From Zygnema cylindricum (taxonomy: Eukaryota > Streptophyta > Zygnematophyceae > Zygnematales > Zygnemataceae), in NCBI GenBank assembly GCA_037447655.1, contig JBBHKE010002393.1, positions 83,578 through 147,577 on the forward strand: 64,000 nucleotides of DNA, given 5' to 3'. This document shows, one piece after another, positions 44,035-55,953 of the stretch. The notes under the pieces are model-generated. The model was given only the letters and a program-made list of their open reading frames with translations, was not told the origin of the DNA and ran no database searches. A program made the translations under genes and the position numbers. Numbering within the stretch: the first letter of the stretch is position 1; each line of letters opens with the position of its first letter.

Positions 44035-45946
44035 TATCTTACAAAGAATCTAGAAGCTGGTTGGTCAACCACACGTCAAAATCCACAAAAAAGGTAATGC
44101 CAATTTGTACAGTTTACTTGCTCGTTACCAATTTGTTGTTTGGCTAAAATAAATTACAATTTGCCGGCGGCCGACATCATAGCGATGACGTCTATATTTT
44201 TTTCCAGGATAAATTCTTCAAGTGCACCCTGAGACATCTTTGGTTTCAAGAGATGCAAAAGACATTTAATTATTTCGTGCACCCTGCCACTAAATCCTGC
44301 CCGAAACCTAAAAAGTATTATTATTTTCAAGCTCCCCGCCCCTGATTTTCCGAAAGTCGGTGGCGTAGTCGATGGTGCTCCCACGTGGCATCGACTTTTG
44401 TTGGCGACTGGTGTCAGTTTGAGAACTGCGATCGGTAAGTCTGGGAAGGTCTTTCCTGTACTGTAGTTTCCTACTGGAATTTGAAACGTGCGAAAACGCG
44501 CCGAAACCCTAACAATACAATATCACTCCCAAGTCTTGTGTAATGCGCGTATATTAAAGGTATAATGCATATAAAATTTTCAAATTTCTGCCATTTTTCG
44601 CACTTTAAGCTGTGATTACAATTTTTTTCTTTATTTACTTTTTGCACACTTGACCATTCGCGTTTCCAGTACAAAAAATATTTTCACATGGGGCGACCGT
44701 CTGAACCACTTATAGACTGACACGGAAGCCAGATCCTCGTGAACGCCGTTTTGGATGCATGCACAAAGCAAGCCATGGATCAAAACTTTCAAAAGTACCT
44801 CATTTTATGATCAGACGTAAAAACCCCGAATTCATTAAATGCGCATATAGCCGCTTAAAATATGTGTGTTGACGTCAGATTTGCTGTACGGGGACAAAAC
44901 CAGGCGTCAGGTACATTATTGGCTCGATCAGGCGCCGTCACCTCAAATAGTGTTCCTTATCATGGAAAATCGAGGGCGATATTCGCGCTCTCAGCTGATT
45001 GTATCCTCGTGAAATTCTAAGATCGGTATTTATCAGCTTACGACAACGATGACGTTAACAAAACAAGGAAAGATTGACACAGTGGATTTAGGGTGGACTT
45101 CCATTAGCGAAAAAGTGGGGTTTTTTACTAAGGCCGTACCGTTTCGTACATATTCGTACAGAAAATATTTTTTTTCAAGGAAAACAACATTACACAAAAA
45201 TGTCCAAGGTTGTAGGCGTAAATTAGGACCGTCAGATTCTATTACACATTTTATCCGAGACGCCACGTCACCAACCCTACAGTTTGTTAAGACCGTGCAC
45301 ACGGAGGACAGTTCTCGAATACAGAACGTGTAAAAATAGGCCGAATGGAAAAGGTCAAAAATATCCACGAGAAGCGCGCGCATATGTGCGTACACGTCGC
45401 AAGGGCCATGTGCCTTCCGCCAAGTTGGCTGCGAATCCACATAAATTATCTCGTCACGCTCCCAGCGACAAAGTTTGCCGCCGCCTTTTTGTCGTTGCGT
45501 TTTGAATTTTTGGGTAACACATTTAATGCCCTCTGAACGAGGCATTAATTACCTCCGCTGGTACAGATATTTCCTCCGCTGGAATAGATATTACCCCCGT
45601 TCGTACAGATATTACGTTCAGAATTTGCAATCTAAGATTCTTTCAAGATTTTAAGCATCTAATATTAACCTACGTGCTACCAACGAGAATGAGCCACGCA
45701 AATAAAAAGTGGTTTACTGACGTGATCTTATGGAAGGCACTCCCTTCAGTAAAATGTTTTGTACAATTACTGAGACGCCTAATGGAAGTCCACAATTTAG
45801 ACTCTATTTTAACTATACGCGTGTACACAAGTGAGAAAGTTCATGTCCAAGTGTATACATGTGCAAGCATGACTGTGCATTTTTGCCTGTACAAATTGAC
45901 ACGTCATCAAAGCGTGCAACCCAACACAAGCGTGAACGTTGGAACC

Positions 45947-45990
45947 ATATTTCAAAAGTAGGCGTTTAATGGTAGGCCTTTGGAAGGCGA
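45947..45990. mobile_element. MITE family 2 terminal fragment
   Basis: ATATTTCAAAAGTAGGCG followed by ATGGTAGGCCTTTGGAAGGC matches the inverse of the right end of copy b (37500-37542). The rest of the element is absent. Confidence 0.6.
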
Positions 45991-46221
45991 CAAACTGGCA
46001 CAAAACTCGCGTAAGAGGGCATACTGTATGGTTGTGCACACCTTGTATCGCGATCATAGTACAACGTACGCTGCTGATTAAACCCAGGAACTGACACGGC
46101 GTAGGATGACATTCCGCGGGAAAGAAAACCGGGAGAAAAAAAACCGTGGACTGGCAACCAAACAAAATTTCTACCGTGAATGAACCATGGAAAAAAAAAT
46201 TGGCAGTGTGGAATATTTTTT

Positions 46222-46250
46222 GCTTTGCCCTTTTTCTAAAAGGGCAAAGC
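46222..46250. other. Perfect 13-bp hairpin with 3-nt loop
   Basis: GCTTTGCCCTTTT (46222-46234), loop TCT, then AAAAGGGCAAAGC (46238-46250). No terminator or RNA gene context is evident; it could be a foldback remnant. Confidence 0.7.
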
Positions 46251-46264
46251 ATTCTAGTCGCATT

Positions 46265-46430
46265 CGTCTCTGGTGACAACGATAATTGACCGTCAACTTT
46301 TTTTTGTGTAAGATCTTGAGCCGTTGAGTGTGTTGAGTTTTGATTGGCATCTCTGGTGACAACGAAAATTGATCGTCGATTGTTTTTGCATATGATTGTT
46401 AGCCGTTGATAATGTTCATAATTACAGCAG
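46265..46430. repeat. Two diverged copies of an ~80-bp unit
   Basis: Both units start TCTGGTGACAACGA(T/A)AATTGA and contain AGCCGTTGA. The second begins near 46352. Confidence 0.7.
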
Positions 46431-47107
46431 GGATGATTGTTGCCAACATAGCCTAATATAGAGTACTTAAATAAACTACAGTAAACTTCCTCCGTGAAAA
46501 GGTTCTATCACAATAATTAGCGTTTATAACTCTGATTTTTTTTTGTTTTTTTACTCTAATTTTTTCTTTACTCTAATTACGATTCGCGGTGTACCGTAAT
46601 TTCAGTGTTGGCGTCACATACGATGTTGGTACACGGTACGCACTGTACTATCACATTGTACATGGTAAAGACTATGACGATGCCTAGTGGATGGTTTAAT
46701 TCGCGTTTCGTTCATGTAGGGGGTTTGATTAAGCGTAAAAGTTCCACATTAATTTGAGCGTTCGATCTCAATCTACTGAACGATATGAATAAATGGACCG
46801 AATATATCATGTAGTATTAAATATTTTAATGTTAAATCTAGAATACACATTAAGCCATTAGCATTATTCAACCATTATTCGTTTAAACAGAATACTAATG
46901 GTTTTTGTTTATTTTATATTAAGGTGTTGCATGTATATTTTTAATATTTTTTTTTATCAATACCTAATATCACAGAAGAAGAAAACAAAAAAAAGACTAA
47001 CAAAATAAATAACCACAATACAACCTTGATCACATAACAAAAACGCAAGAAACAAATGTAAACATAACAAAGAAAATAATAAGAAAAAAAAAAAACATCA
47101 GACTTAA

Positions 47108-47480
47108 CTAAGATTCAACCAACTTAGTCCAAAAACCCACATGGTTGGAACAACATCATTATCAGCTCGAAGACTGACTAACATTACAATCACTTATTAT
47201 TAATTTTATTTGTTTATTACAATAGATTGATTACTTTGAGTACTTTGTTTTTCTTTTTCTTTTTTTGTGATCAACCAACTTAGTCCTAAGACTTAGAAGG
47301 TTGGATAAACATCACTTTCAACTCGGAGGCTGACGAACATTACAAACATTTGTTTTTATTGATAATATTTGTTTGTTAGCTTACATTGTTATTTTGAAAA
47401 AAAAAAGTTTTTTCGATCAACCAACTTAGTCTAAAGACCAAGAAAGTTGTTGAACATCATTATCAACTCAAAGGTCAATT
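47108..47480. repeat. Three diverged copies of a ~155-bp unit
   Basis: CAACCAACTTAGTC recurs at about 47116, 47273 and 47418, each followed by a GTTG-AACATCA-TCAACTC-like stretch. Separated by AT-rich spacers. Confidence 0.65.
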
Positions 47481-47494
47481 CAACTTTACCACAC

Positions 47495-47735
47495 ACATTA
47501 CACACATTACTTCATTACACACACATTAATTACACACATTACACACATTTCACACACACATTACCATTTCACATATTTTATCTTTATTGATTATTTTAGA
47601 TCATCATCATCATCATCATTACAAGATCATCGTCATTACATCATCATCATCATCATCATCGACATCATCATCATCATTATCAACATCTTTACATCATCAT
47701 CATCATCATCATCGTCATCATCATCAACCCATCTT
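47495..47735. repeat. (ACACATT)n and (ATC)n microsatellites
   Basis: Irregular ACACATTACACACATT repeats to about 47580, then long CATCATCAT runs with small interruptions to about 47735. Confidence 0.9.
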
Positions 47736-48404
47736 TCACTAGGAGGAGATAATGCTCTGGAAAAATTAGCATTCCAAATATGAAAAACAATATCAAAAAT
47801 TATTGCACAACACGAACTTCACCACAACTACAGCAACATGACCTTCACCTAACTACCCTAAACTTTATCAATAGTCATGTACGGTTGATAATGATTTAAG
47901 TCTATAAATTGAATGTCATGTCCACAACTAATAAAAATAACATGCTCATCCCAATGAAAAAATAAATATATAATAATTACCTTTTTTAAATAAGAATATT
48001 TTGGCTCACAACTAAACAATAATAACGAAAGGGCACGAAACAAACAATTCCCAAACCCTGTAACATGTAATCCAAAAAAAAGGTTTTCGTGTCATAATGA
48101 GCTTACCTAAAATAGAACTCCCAAAAGCCGAAAAAAAAACACTTACACCTGAATATCAAAAAATAAATAAACATTTATAAACAAATTGTTGAAATAACTA
48201 GTTTTTGGGTATTTTCTAGGTCTAAATAGATTAGCCAAAAAAGATAAGAAAAAGTGCAGACAGCCTGCCTCCATCTCTCCTCTCTTCCCCCCATACTTGT
48301 TATCGTCACTGAAGGAAAGAGAGAGAGAGAGAGTGGAGGAGCCATGGCTGCCTCAACTCCATAAGCAGGACTAAAGAGTGACTTAAGTCACTCTCAACAA
48401 AAAG

Positions 48405-48472
48405 TTGAGTCTGACAGAACTCGAACCTCCGATCGGCAGAGCGCGGCGTAACCATTAGCTCTAACCAGTCTA
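48405..48472 (-). other. tRNA-like module of LTR E (5' copy)
   Basis: On the minus strand GAGC-TAATGGTTACGCCGC-GCTC resembles a D-arm and GGTTCGAGTTC a B box/T-arm, in tRNA order and near tRNA spacing. Copies in the 3' LTR (about 53745-53812, B box GGTTCGAGTCC) and in the duplicate (about 58201-58268). Anticodon and acceptor stems are poor, so it is not a working tRNA. Confidence 0.55.
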
Positions 48473-48956
48473 TCGTAGAAGTCCGTTAAGATACATAGGG
48501 TTTGATATCTATTTAAACTTGTGTACGGTCCTTAAACAGATTTACTAAAATATTAACAAAAGAACATAAAACTAGAGTAAAGTTTAGTGCGGACGTCATT
48601 TCGCACAAAACAAATGAATCGGACATTTGTTTCGACGGCTAATATTCAATCTCAGATTTAATCTTACAACATACATCGCTGCCAAGATCCCGGAATGGTC
48701 AGTTTGGCGTTTATGGACGTGGCATGACCTGGCGCCACGTGGAGGGACAACATTTGGTCGTAGGAATTCCGAGGAGCGTACGGACGAGTGAAAGGTTGAC
48801 ACGCGTCCACTTAGCGGCCTTGTTGTACACAGGCCGTACAGAAAGGACATCGGTAGTAGTACATTTTTGTACTTTACAATTATGTGATTTGGTCGTACCT
48901 TAGTAGATAGGGGTTGTGAGAGGGAAGTAGGACTTAGCATTTTTTTAAACAGTCAC

Positions 48957-48984
48957 CTCTCCCGTGGGAGCTTGGTATAAATTG
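48957..48984 (+). promoter_or_regulatory. TATA box of LTR E
   Basis: CTCTCCC-GT-GGGAG palindrome followed by TTGGTATAAATTGGC, about 220 nt before the LTR end. The same arrangement as in C1. Confidence 0.55.
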
Positions 48985-49177
48985 GCATATTTGCCACCTC
49001 ATAACTTATCGGTTGGTTAGCCGTTTTCAGTGATTTTTTTTGCTACGAACTCAGGAGAGTCTTGGCTGCACAAAGGTGCAGTCACATTGTCAGTTTGCCG
49101 TCTTCGGCAGCAGTGGTTGTGGCTTGAAGTGAGTTAGTTCAAAGGTATCTAGAGGCTTCTTGCATTTTGTAGTCTAA

Positions 49178-52100
49178 TGAAAGACACAGAATTTCTGGTT
49201 ATGGGCCCACCCTCTAGGGTGCCTGCCTTCAATGGATTAGGGTTCATCTATTAGAAAGGCATGATGATGGGGGCTTTGTGCAAAAAACGATACTGGGGTA
49301 TTGTTAGTGGACAAGTGAAACGTCCACCTCAGGGAACTCCACCATGGTTTTGCTGGAATAAGGTTTGCAGCAACAACCTCTGCTGCAGTAGAGTAGACAG
49401 ATGATGGGGACAACATTGTGTCCGAAAAGGGGAATGAGAAGGAGACGCCTCATACTCCAATTGCTCCTATTACTACGGCACTCGGAGCGGCGACCGTGAA
49501 GACCGCGGAGAATGACACCCAAACGTGGGAAGACATCAACATTGTTGCCAAAAACTCCATTCTAAGACACCTCACTCAAGCTTTGGCAACCCCCTCTCTT
49601 CACATTTACAAGACTAAGGAGTTGTGGGTGAGTTTGGTGGAAATCTATAGAGCAGGTACTATTCTAGAGCTCCAGTTGGCCTAACAAAAGTTGGGAAATT
49701 ATACTTACCAATGGGGAAAGATGTTAGACTATTGTAATGATCTCTCTTGTTTGTATATGAAGATGGAGAGTGCCGGGTGGACAAGTACAATGAAGATGAA
49801 AGTTAACACTCTCATCATGAAGTTACCCGACGAGTATGAAAACATAGTGTACCGAGTACAAGAAATGAGTGACAGTTCACGGAAGTGGAACACATTGGTC
49901 CAGATGATACTTTTGCAAGAAAACACAATTGAGATTAAGAGGGGGGGAAAAGCATCTAAGCTCTAGCTGCAAGAGGAAACCGATAGGGGAAGGATCCGAA
50001 GAAACCATTCAAAGGAGAGAGAGAGATCAACCTGGAGGACCAAGGCCCCCAAAGGGCCTTTGTCATTTTTGCAAAAAGTCAGGACACTTTATCGCGGATT
50101 GTGTGAAGCTGTCGGAGCGGAGGCTGTAAGAGAATCGTTGAGGGGGTTTTTCCGGAGGGAAGAAAAATGTACTTGTGGTCACAAAAGTGACAGGAGAAAC
50201 GGAGGACGAGTCCTCTGAGAAAGATGGGGAGATTCTTCTTGATGGGAGTCTGGAGGAGAAGGAGATCCCTCGGAAACAGAATTGTGCACTTTGAACAATT
50301 CGCAAAGCTCCAGAGGAAGGATGGATCATCGATTCAAGTGCATCCATGCATATGTGTCGTGATAAACAACTCTTCACTAAACTAAGAAAGATCCCTACTG
50401 TTGAGATAGAGCATGGGGATGGGAGAGTGGTTACTACCGATCTAGTGGGGTCAATAGATCCGAAAGTTTTAGTGGAGGGTAAGACTTCTATGCTCACATT
50501 CTCATATGTACTCTACATTCCTTAGCTGATTAAAAATCTTGTCTCTACATCTGTGTTAGATGTCAAAGAGTTTGATACCTTCACTAGAAAAGGAGCTTAA
50601 GCTAAGTATGGGATGAAGTCTACTTCTAGGCAGATAAGGGTAGCAAGGCATTAGCTTGAGAATAAAAATAATAATGCTTATTATGTTGGTGTTCCAAAAT
50701 TATGATTTACAAAGCAAATAAGCATGCACATTTTTATAAGTTGAGGGAAATGAATAAGCTAGGTGTAATACAAGGCATTCAGTTTGGTGATAATGAAATG
50801 GTGGATGATTGTAGTGGATTGCTCAAAGAAAAGCTCACAGACTTTTTTTTCCTAAAGCCGCCACATATAGGGGGGAAAAGGTACTAGACCTAGTCCACAC
50901 ATATATCAGGGGACTTGCAAGAATACCTTCGGTTGGAGGGAAGAGGTTTATGTTAACAATAACCGATGACTGGTCTAAGTACTCTCGAGTCTACTTCCTA
51001 AAAACAAAGTATGAAACACCAACTTACTTCAAATAATATATATCCTAGAGTGAGAAGTTTTATAGAACCCCATTAAGAGAATAAAGAGTGATAATGTGGA
51101 GAATATACCTCTAACTAGTTTGAGGAATACCTGAGAGATGAGGGAGTTTAGCACGAAAAAACTGTACCATATAACCCGGAACAAAATAGGGTAGCTGAAA
51201 GATTGAACCGAACACTAGGAGATAGTGTATATAGTATGCTGGCTGACAAGAAAATAGGAAAGATATTTTGGGCAGAAGCCATGAACTGTGCCAACTATGT
51301 TAAGAATAGAGTCCTTACCTCAATCGTAAAGGGAATGACTCCTCATGAGAGATGGGTTGGAAGTAAACCAAATATCTCACACCTTAAAGTATTCGGTAGC
51401 CAAGTTAACAGTCTTGATACGGATAAGAAAAGTTGGAAACTAGATGCTAAGGGCAAACCTGGATATTTTGTAGGATATGATGAGGATGTCAAGGGATATA
51501 GAGCCTATGACTGAGAAAAGCAGGATATTATTCTGGTCAAACACCTAGTAGTCATAGAAGAAGGGAAGTCATTTGACCCTTTCAAATATACCAAGAAGAT
51601 AAAAATCCGTTTTGAGTCTGAAAGCGAGGAGATTCCTCTCTTTCCCGAAAAAGGACATGAGTGAAAAATGAATGCAGATTCATGGGAGATCCAAGATACG
51701 AAGATATAACGGACACATCACATATTCCTATGGAATTGGAGGAGGCAGAAGAGAAGGAATTGGAACCAGCTTTCATGAATAGGGGAGCCGATTAGACAGT
51801 AATGAGAAACTGGAGACTTCCTTCCATTCCAGCTTCAGAGTTTGATAGAGGGAGGAGCAGCAAAAGGATACAAGAGAAAGAGGTAGCTCATAAGGTAACT
51901 AAGCTATCTCATCCTGATGAGTCTCAATCATACTTGGAGGCAGTGAACAACACAAAGAAAGACATATGGATTAGAGCCATAAATCATGAGATGGCTTCCA
52001 TCATGGAAGCAAATACTTAGGAACTAACGGATTTTTCCCCAAACAGAACACCTATTGACTGTAAATGGGTATTTAAACTAAAACTGAATCTAGATAATAC

Positions 52101-53511
52101 CATTGAAAGATATAGAGCTGGTTTGGTAGCAAAGAGGTTCACCCAAAAATAGAGGATTAACTATAAGGAGGCATTTGCTCTAGTTGTTCGGTTCCCATCA
52201 GTAAGGATTCTCCTCAGTCTAGCAGCAGCGGAAGACATGGAAATTCATCAGATGGATATTAAGACCGCATTTCTCAATGGTGAGTTAGAGGAAGAAATCT
52301 TCATGCGTCAACCATAGGGATTCGTCGAGAATGGGAAAGAGAGCAAAGTCCGTAGGCTCATAAAGTTTTTATATGGACTTAAACACGCTCCCCGACAGTG
52401 GAATAAGAAACTAGATGAGTTTCTCACAGGTCTAAGATATATTTGGATCAATTCTGACCATTCTATCTATATGTTTGAAGAAAAGAATGGTGTGATTTTC
52501 ATTGCAATTTATGTGGATGATCTGCTGGTGTTACGTAAGTCTTTGGAAAAGATCAATAAGTTAGAGAAAAATCTTAGAAGCAGATTTGATATGAAGGATT
52601 TAGCGGAGGCAATGTATACCTTGGGAATCCAAATGGAGAGAGATAAGGGGAAAAAGGTTATCAGACTTACTCAAAAGGATGCAATAGGTAATATGCTTGA
52701 GAAGTTCGAGATGGAAAAGGCAAATAGTTGTACCACTCCCATAGACTTGAAAAAAATAAGTGATGGGAGTGTAGAAGGAGGAGTGATAATCTTACATGAT
52801 CAAATGAGTCCAAACGAGAGACAGTTTATGATTTCTATTCCTTATAGATAGGTAGTAGGAAGTTTGATCTCCTTTATGAACTGTACAAGGCCGGACATAG
52901 CGGCAACAATAGGAGTCCTCAGTGTGAGTGTTAACGATCATAGGAAGAGAGATTGGGAGGCACCCAAGAATGTCATGAGATATCAGGTAGGAACTAGAGA
53001 GTTATGGTTGCATTTGGGAGGGGAGCCCACTGATATCACTACTTGGAGTGATGCCAGTTATGGGGATGCACCTATGAGAAGATGCACTTCTGGGTATGTG
53101 TTGTATGTGGGGGAAGGTGTTTGCTGTTGGAGCAGTTAGCAACAAAAGGTGGTTGCTCAGTCTACTATGGAGGCGCAGTATACAGCCTCTTGTTCTGGTG
53201 TGAAAGAGTTGATGTGGGTTAAGTCTTTACTGCAAGAATTAGGGTATATGAAGGAGGGAGTACATGACGTTTTCTGTGATAATCAAATTGCCATTGCTAT
53301 TGCAGCCAATCCAAAACATCATTTCAAGGCTAAGCATATGGACATTAGATTGAGCTTTGTGAGATTAAAGGTTGAAAATAAAATTGTAAATCTTGTGTAT
53401 AAATTCGATGAAGAAATGGTGGCTGACATGATGACCAAACTTGTGCCCTCTTCCAAATTAAAATACTGTAGGGAAAAATGTGGATTAAAAGAAAAGTTAC
53501 AATTAGACTAG
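49178..53511 (+). pseudogene. Family E gag-pol, heavily mutated
   Basis: Gag opens in the LTR (MKDTEFLVMGPPSRVP), hits a stop near 49255, and continues in pieces. Recognisable are the Gag helices (49418-49966), zinc knuckle CHFCKKSGHFIADC near 50070, protease IIDSSASMHMC (active-site Gly lost) and a damaged integrase zinc site. The integrase tail starts MNRTLGDSVYSML (51203). RT has AIYVDDLLVL (about 52507), and RNase H has TWSDASYGD and a changed Glu region (STMEAQYTA where E-A-E-Y is usual). At least ten stops or frameshifts. The primer site GGTTATGGGCCCA at 49197-49209 is intact. Confidence 0.87.
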
Positions 53512-53524
53512 AAAATAAGGGGAG

Positions 53525-54535
53525 TGTTGAAATAACTAATTTTTGGGTATTTTCTAGTTCTAAATAGATTAGCCGAAAAGATAAGAAAAAGTAAGGCAGC
53601 CTGCCTCCATCTCTTCTCTCTTGCCCCCATACTTGTTGTAGTCAGTGAAAGAGAGAGAGAGAGAGAGAGTGAGTGATGGAGCCATGGTTGCCTCAGCTCT
53701 ATAGGTAGGACTAACGAGTGGCTTAAGTCAATCTCAACAAAAGGTTGAGTCTGGCAGGACTCGAACCTCTGACCGGCAGAGCGCGGCGTAGCCGTTAGCT
53801 CTAAGCAGTCTATTGTAGAAGTCTGTTAAGATGCATACAGTTTGATATCTATTTACACTTGTGTACCGTCTTGAAGCCGATTAACTAAAATATGAACGAA
53901 GGAATATAAAACTAACGTAAAGTTTAGTGCGGACGTCATTTCGCACGAAACAAATAAATCCGACATTTGTTTCGACGGCTAAAATTCAATGTCAGATTTA
54001 ATCCTACTACATACATCGCTGAGCGATCCTAGAATGGTCACTTTGGCGTTTATGGGCGTGGCATGACCTGGCGCCACGTGGAGGGATAACATTTGGTCGT
54101 AGGAATTCCGGGGAGCGTACGGACGAGTGAAAGGTTTACACGCGTCCACTCAGCGGCCTTGTCGTACACAGGCCGTAGAGAAAGAACATCGTCCATAGTG
54201 CTTTTTTGTACTTTACGGTTATGTGATTGGGTCGTACATTAGTAGATAGGGGTTGTGAGAGGGAAGTACGACTATCATTTTTTTAAACAGCCACCTCTCC
54301 CATTGGGAGCTTGGTATAAATTGGCATCTTTGCCACCTCATAATTAATCAGTTGGTTAGCCGTTTTCAGTGATTCTTTTTGCTACGGACTCAAAGGAGTC
54401 TTGGCTGCAAAAGGGTGTAGTCAGATTGTTATTTTGCCGTCTAAGGCAGCAGTGGTTGTGGCTTGTAGTGACTTAGTTAAAAGCTATCTAGAGGCTTCCT
54501 GAATTTTGTAGTCCAATGAAAGACACAGAATTGCA
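53525..54535 (+). repeat. 3' LTR of element E (1011 bp)
   Basis: Preceded by the purine tract AAAATAAGGGGAG. Apparently identical in length and sequence to 57981-58991 as far as I could compare, because both belong to a duplicated block. Confidence 0.9.
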
Positions 54536-55403
54536 CAAATGAAATAACAAAACAATATGATTTTAATACAAACTTTCCCAAATATGTAAAAATAAGGAAA
54601 TAGACAAACAAAATATGATTTATCTAAATAGTAAAACATAAGGCATACTTCAAAAAAAATCACATAAGATAAACTTCACACAAACCAGTATAAATCATTT
54701 AATATGTAAAAAACCACTTAATGAATATTTCAAGCCTTCACAAATGAATGGAAAGAGTCACAATTCGTAAAGTATAAAGAAAATTAAAAGTAGACGATGA
54801 ACAAATCTAATTCAAGGGGAAAAAAAAAGATGGGAGGTAATGGTAATCTCTAAACAAAAATTATGGACCTAGATTCTTTGTACGCTTGACATGACGGTTC
54901 GAAACCACTACACTACAGTACAGCGACGACGACAAAGTGATCGCGACAGTTGACCAGCGGCCGACGACGTCAAGGTGGCCACGACAGGTACCAGGTTGTT
55001 GTCGATGTGAGTTAACCGTACAAGTAAGTGAAACGATATCGCAGCGACGGCGACGATAAATTCTATGAACCCTTGACAAGACAATTCGAAACCGCTACAC
55101 TACAGTACAGCGACAACGACAACTAGATCGCGACAGTTGACCCGCGGTCAACGACGTCAAGAATGGTTTTGTACGGATAGATTTGAGTCGTCAGCGCTTA
55201 ATCGTACGGCAATATGAATCACATCGCGACGTTTTTGTTGACGTAAGTTGACGTCAAGGGCGATTCACGTCCAAACAAATTCAACGTCACGCCAAAATAA
55301 CGTGTTATCGATATCGGTAGAGTAACGTACAGAAACGTACTCTGAAATTTTGCACGTGCGATCCCGTCACATCACGCTACGTTGTCGTGTTCTCATTATC
55401 TGT

Positions 55404-55483
55404 ACAATACCGGAAACGGATTGATACATGGTGTACTGTTGTTACAATACCGGAAACGGATTGATACATGGTGTACTGTTGTT
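55404..55483. repeat. Perfect 40-bp tandem duplication
   Basis: ACAATACCGGAAACGGATTG... at 55404-55443 is repeated without a mismatch at 55444-55483, so it is a recent event. Confidence 0.95.
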
Positions 55484-55720
55484 CTACAACCACCGTTGCA
55501 GGCGGAGAACCAGCAGCAGTAGTGGAAGTAGACATGAAAAACAACATAAACTATCAAAGTACCCACTCAACAGCCAACTTAGAACTGACACAAAATATGA
55601 CTCAAAAAGCCAATATGTTTCAAATTCGCCACAGAGATACAAAATAGAGTAAACTGACAATTCTTAAAATTGCAGCCCACATGACCTAGTAAACCATACG
55701 ATATGATGTCTAGAAGTTTC
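55484..55720. repeat. Repeat shared with the right end of the window
   Basis: Starts CTACAACCACCGTTGCAGG and matches 63764-64000 along its length with about 10 percent differences. The element it belongs to is unknown. Confidence 0.75.
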
Positions 55721-55953
55721 CCAAAAATTGCCTTTAGAAAATCATATTCCCAAAACTGGATGCTACAAAATTGGTTAAGTCCTAAGTTATATACTCACAG
55801 TGTCTATCTATTGATCTACACTAATTTGGGTAACCGTTACTACGGTTATTATCCTGACTAACGACAAAGCATCCTACCTGTACGTCACTGTACCTCAAAA
55901 CCCTAATTATTATTTTCTAAAAACCTGATTAATGGAACACTATTTTTTATCAC

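Larger units (their letters stand above)
42362..48186. other. Long spacer without recognisable genes
   Basis: AT-rich and mostly unique. The promoter and 5' exons of the Gln-rich gene may lie in the left part. A minus-strand frame at 44384-44157 ends MSQGALEEFILEKNIDVIAM and is followed by GTAATT, so it could be an upstream exon, but no joining acceptor is convincing. The listed simple repeats, one MITE fragment and a lone MITE 1-like end (ATTACGATTCGCGGTGTA near 46578) are the only structured items. Confidence 0.5.
48187..49196 (+). repeat. 5' LTR of element E
   Basis: Holds ACTTGTTATCGTCACTGAAGG near 48293, CCATGGCTGCC near 48342, an 18-bp perfect palindrome GAGTGACTTAAGTCACTC (48376-48393), a second hairpin CTCAAC-AAAAA-GTTGAG (48393-48409), the tRNA-like module, G-boxes near 48736 and the Gag ATG at 49178. 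Confidence 0.88.
48187..54535 (+). mobile_element. Copia family E, full-length but decayed (6.35 kb)
   Basis: LTRs at 48187-49196 and 53525-54535 start TGTTGAAATAACTA. The 3' copy ends TTGCA and the 5' copy has a changed end (TTTCT). A perfect duplication CAAAT flanks it (48182-48186 and 54536-54540). Gag to RNase H order as in family A, to which it is related, but with many stops and indels. LTR divergence by eye is clearly higher than in A or C1, so the insertion is older. Confidence 0.92.
54536..55953. other. Flank of E and spacer between the duplicated blocks
   Basis: 54536-54940 is the flank that recurs at 58992-59400. A segment with ACTACAGTACAGCGAC and ATCGCGACAGTTGACC occurs twice (about 54885-54980 and 55070-55160). 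No gene; short frames at 54861-55079 and 55428-55652 overlap repeats. Confidence 0.55.

Noticed and set aside
47600-47735. CAT-repeat as a coding poly-His or poly-Asp tract
   Set aside because: Stops on both sides and no flanking frame; a plain microsatellite.
48405-48472. Functional tRNA gene in LTR E
   Set aside because: B box and a D-arm-like stem are present, but the acceptor and anticodon stems do not form properly; kept only as a tRNA-like module.
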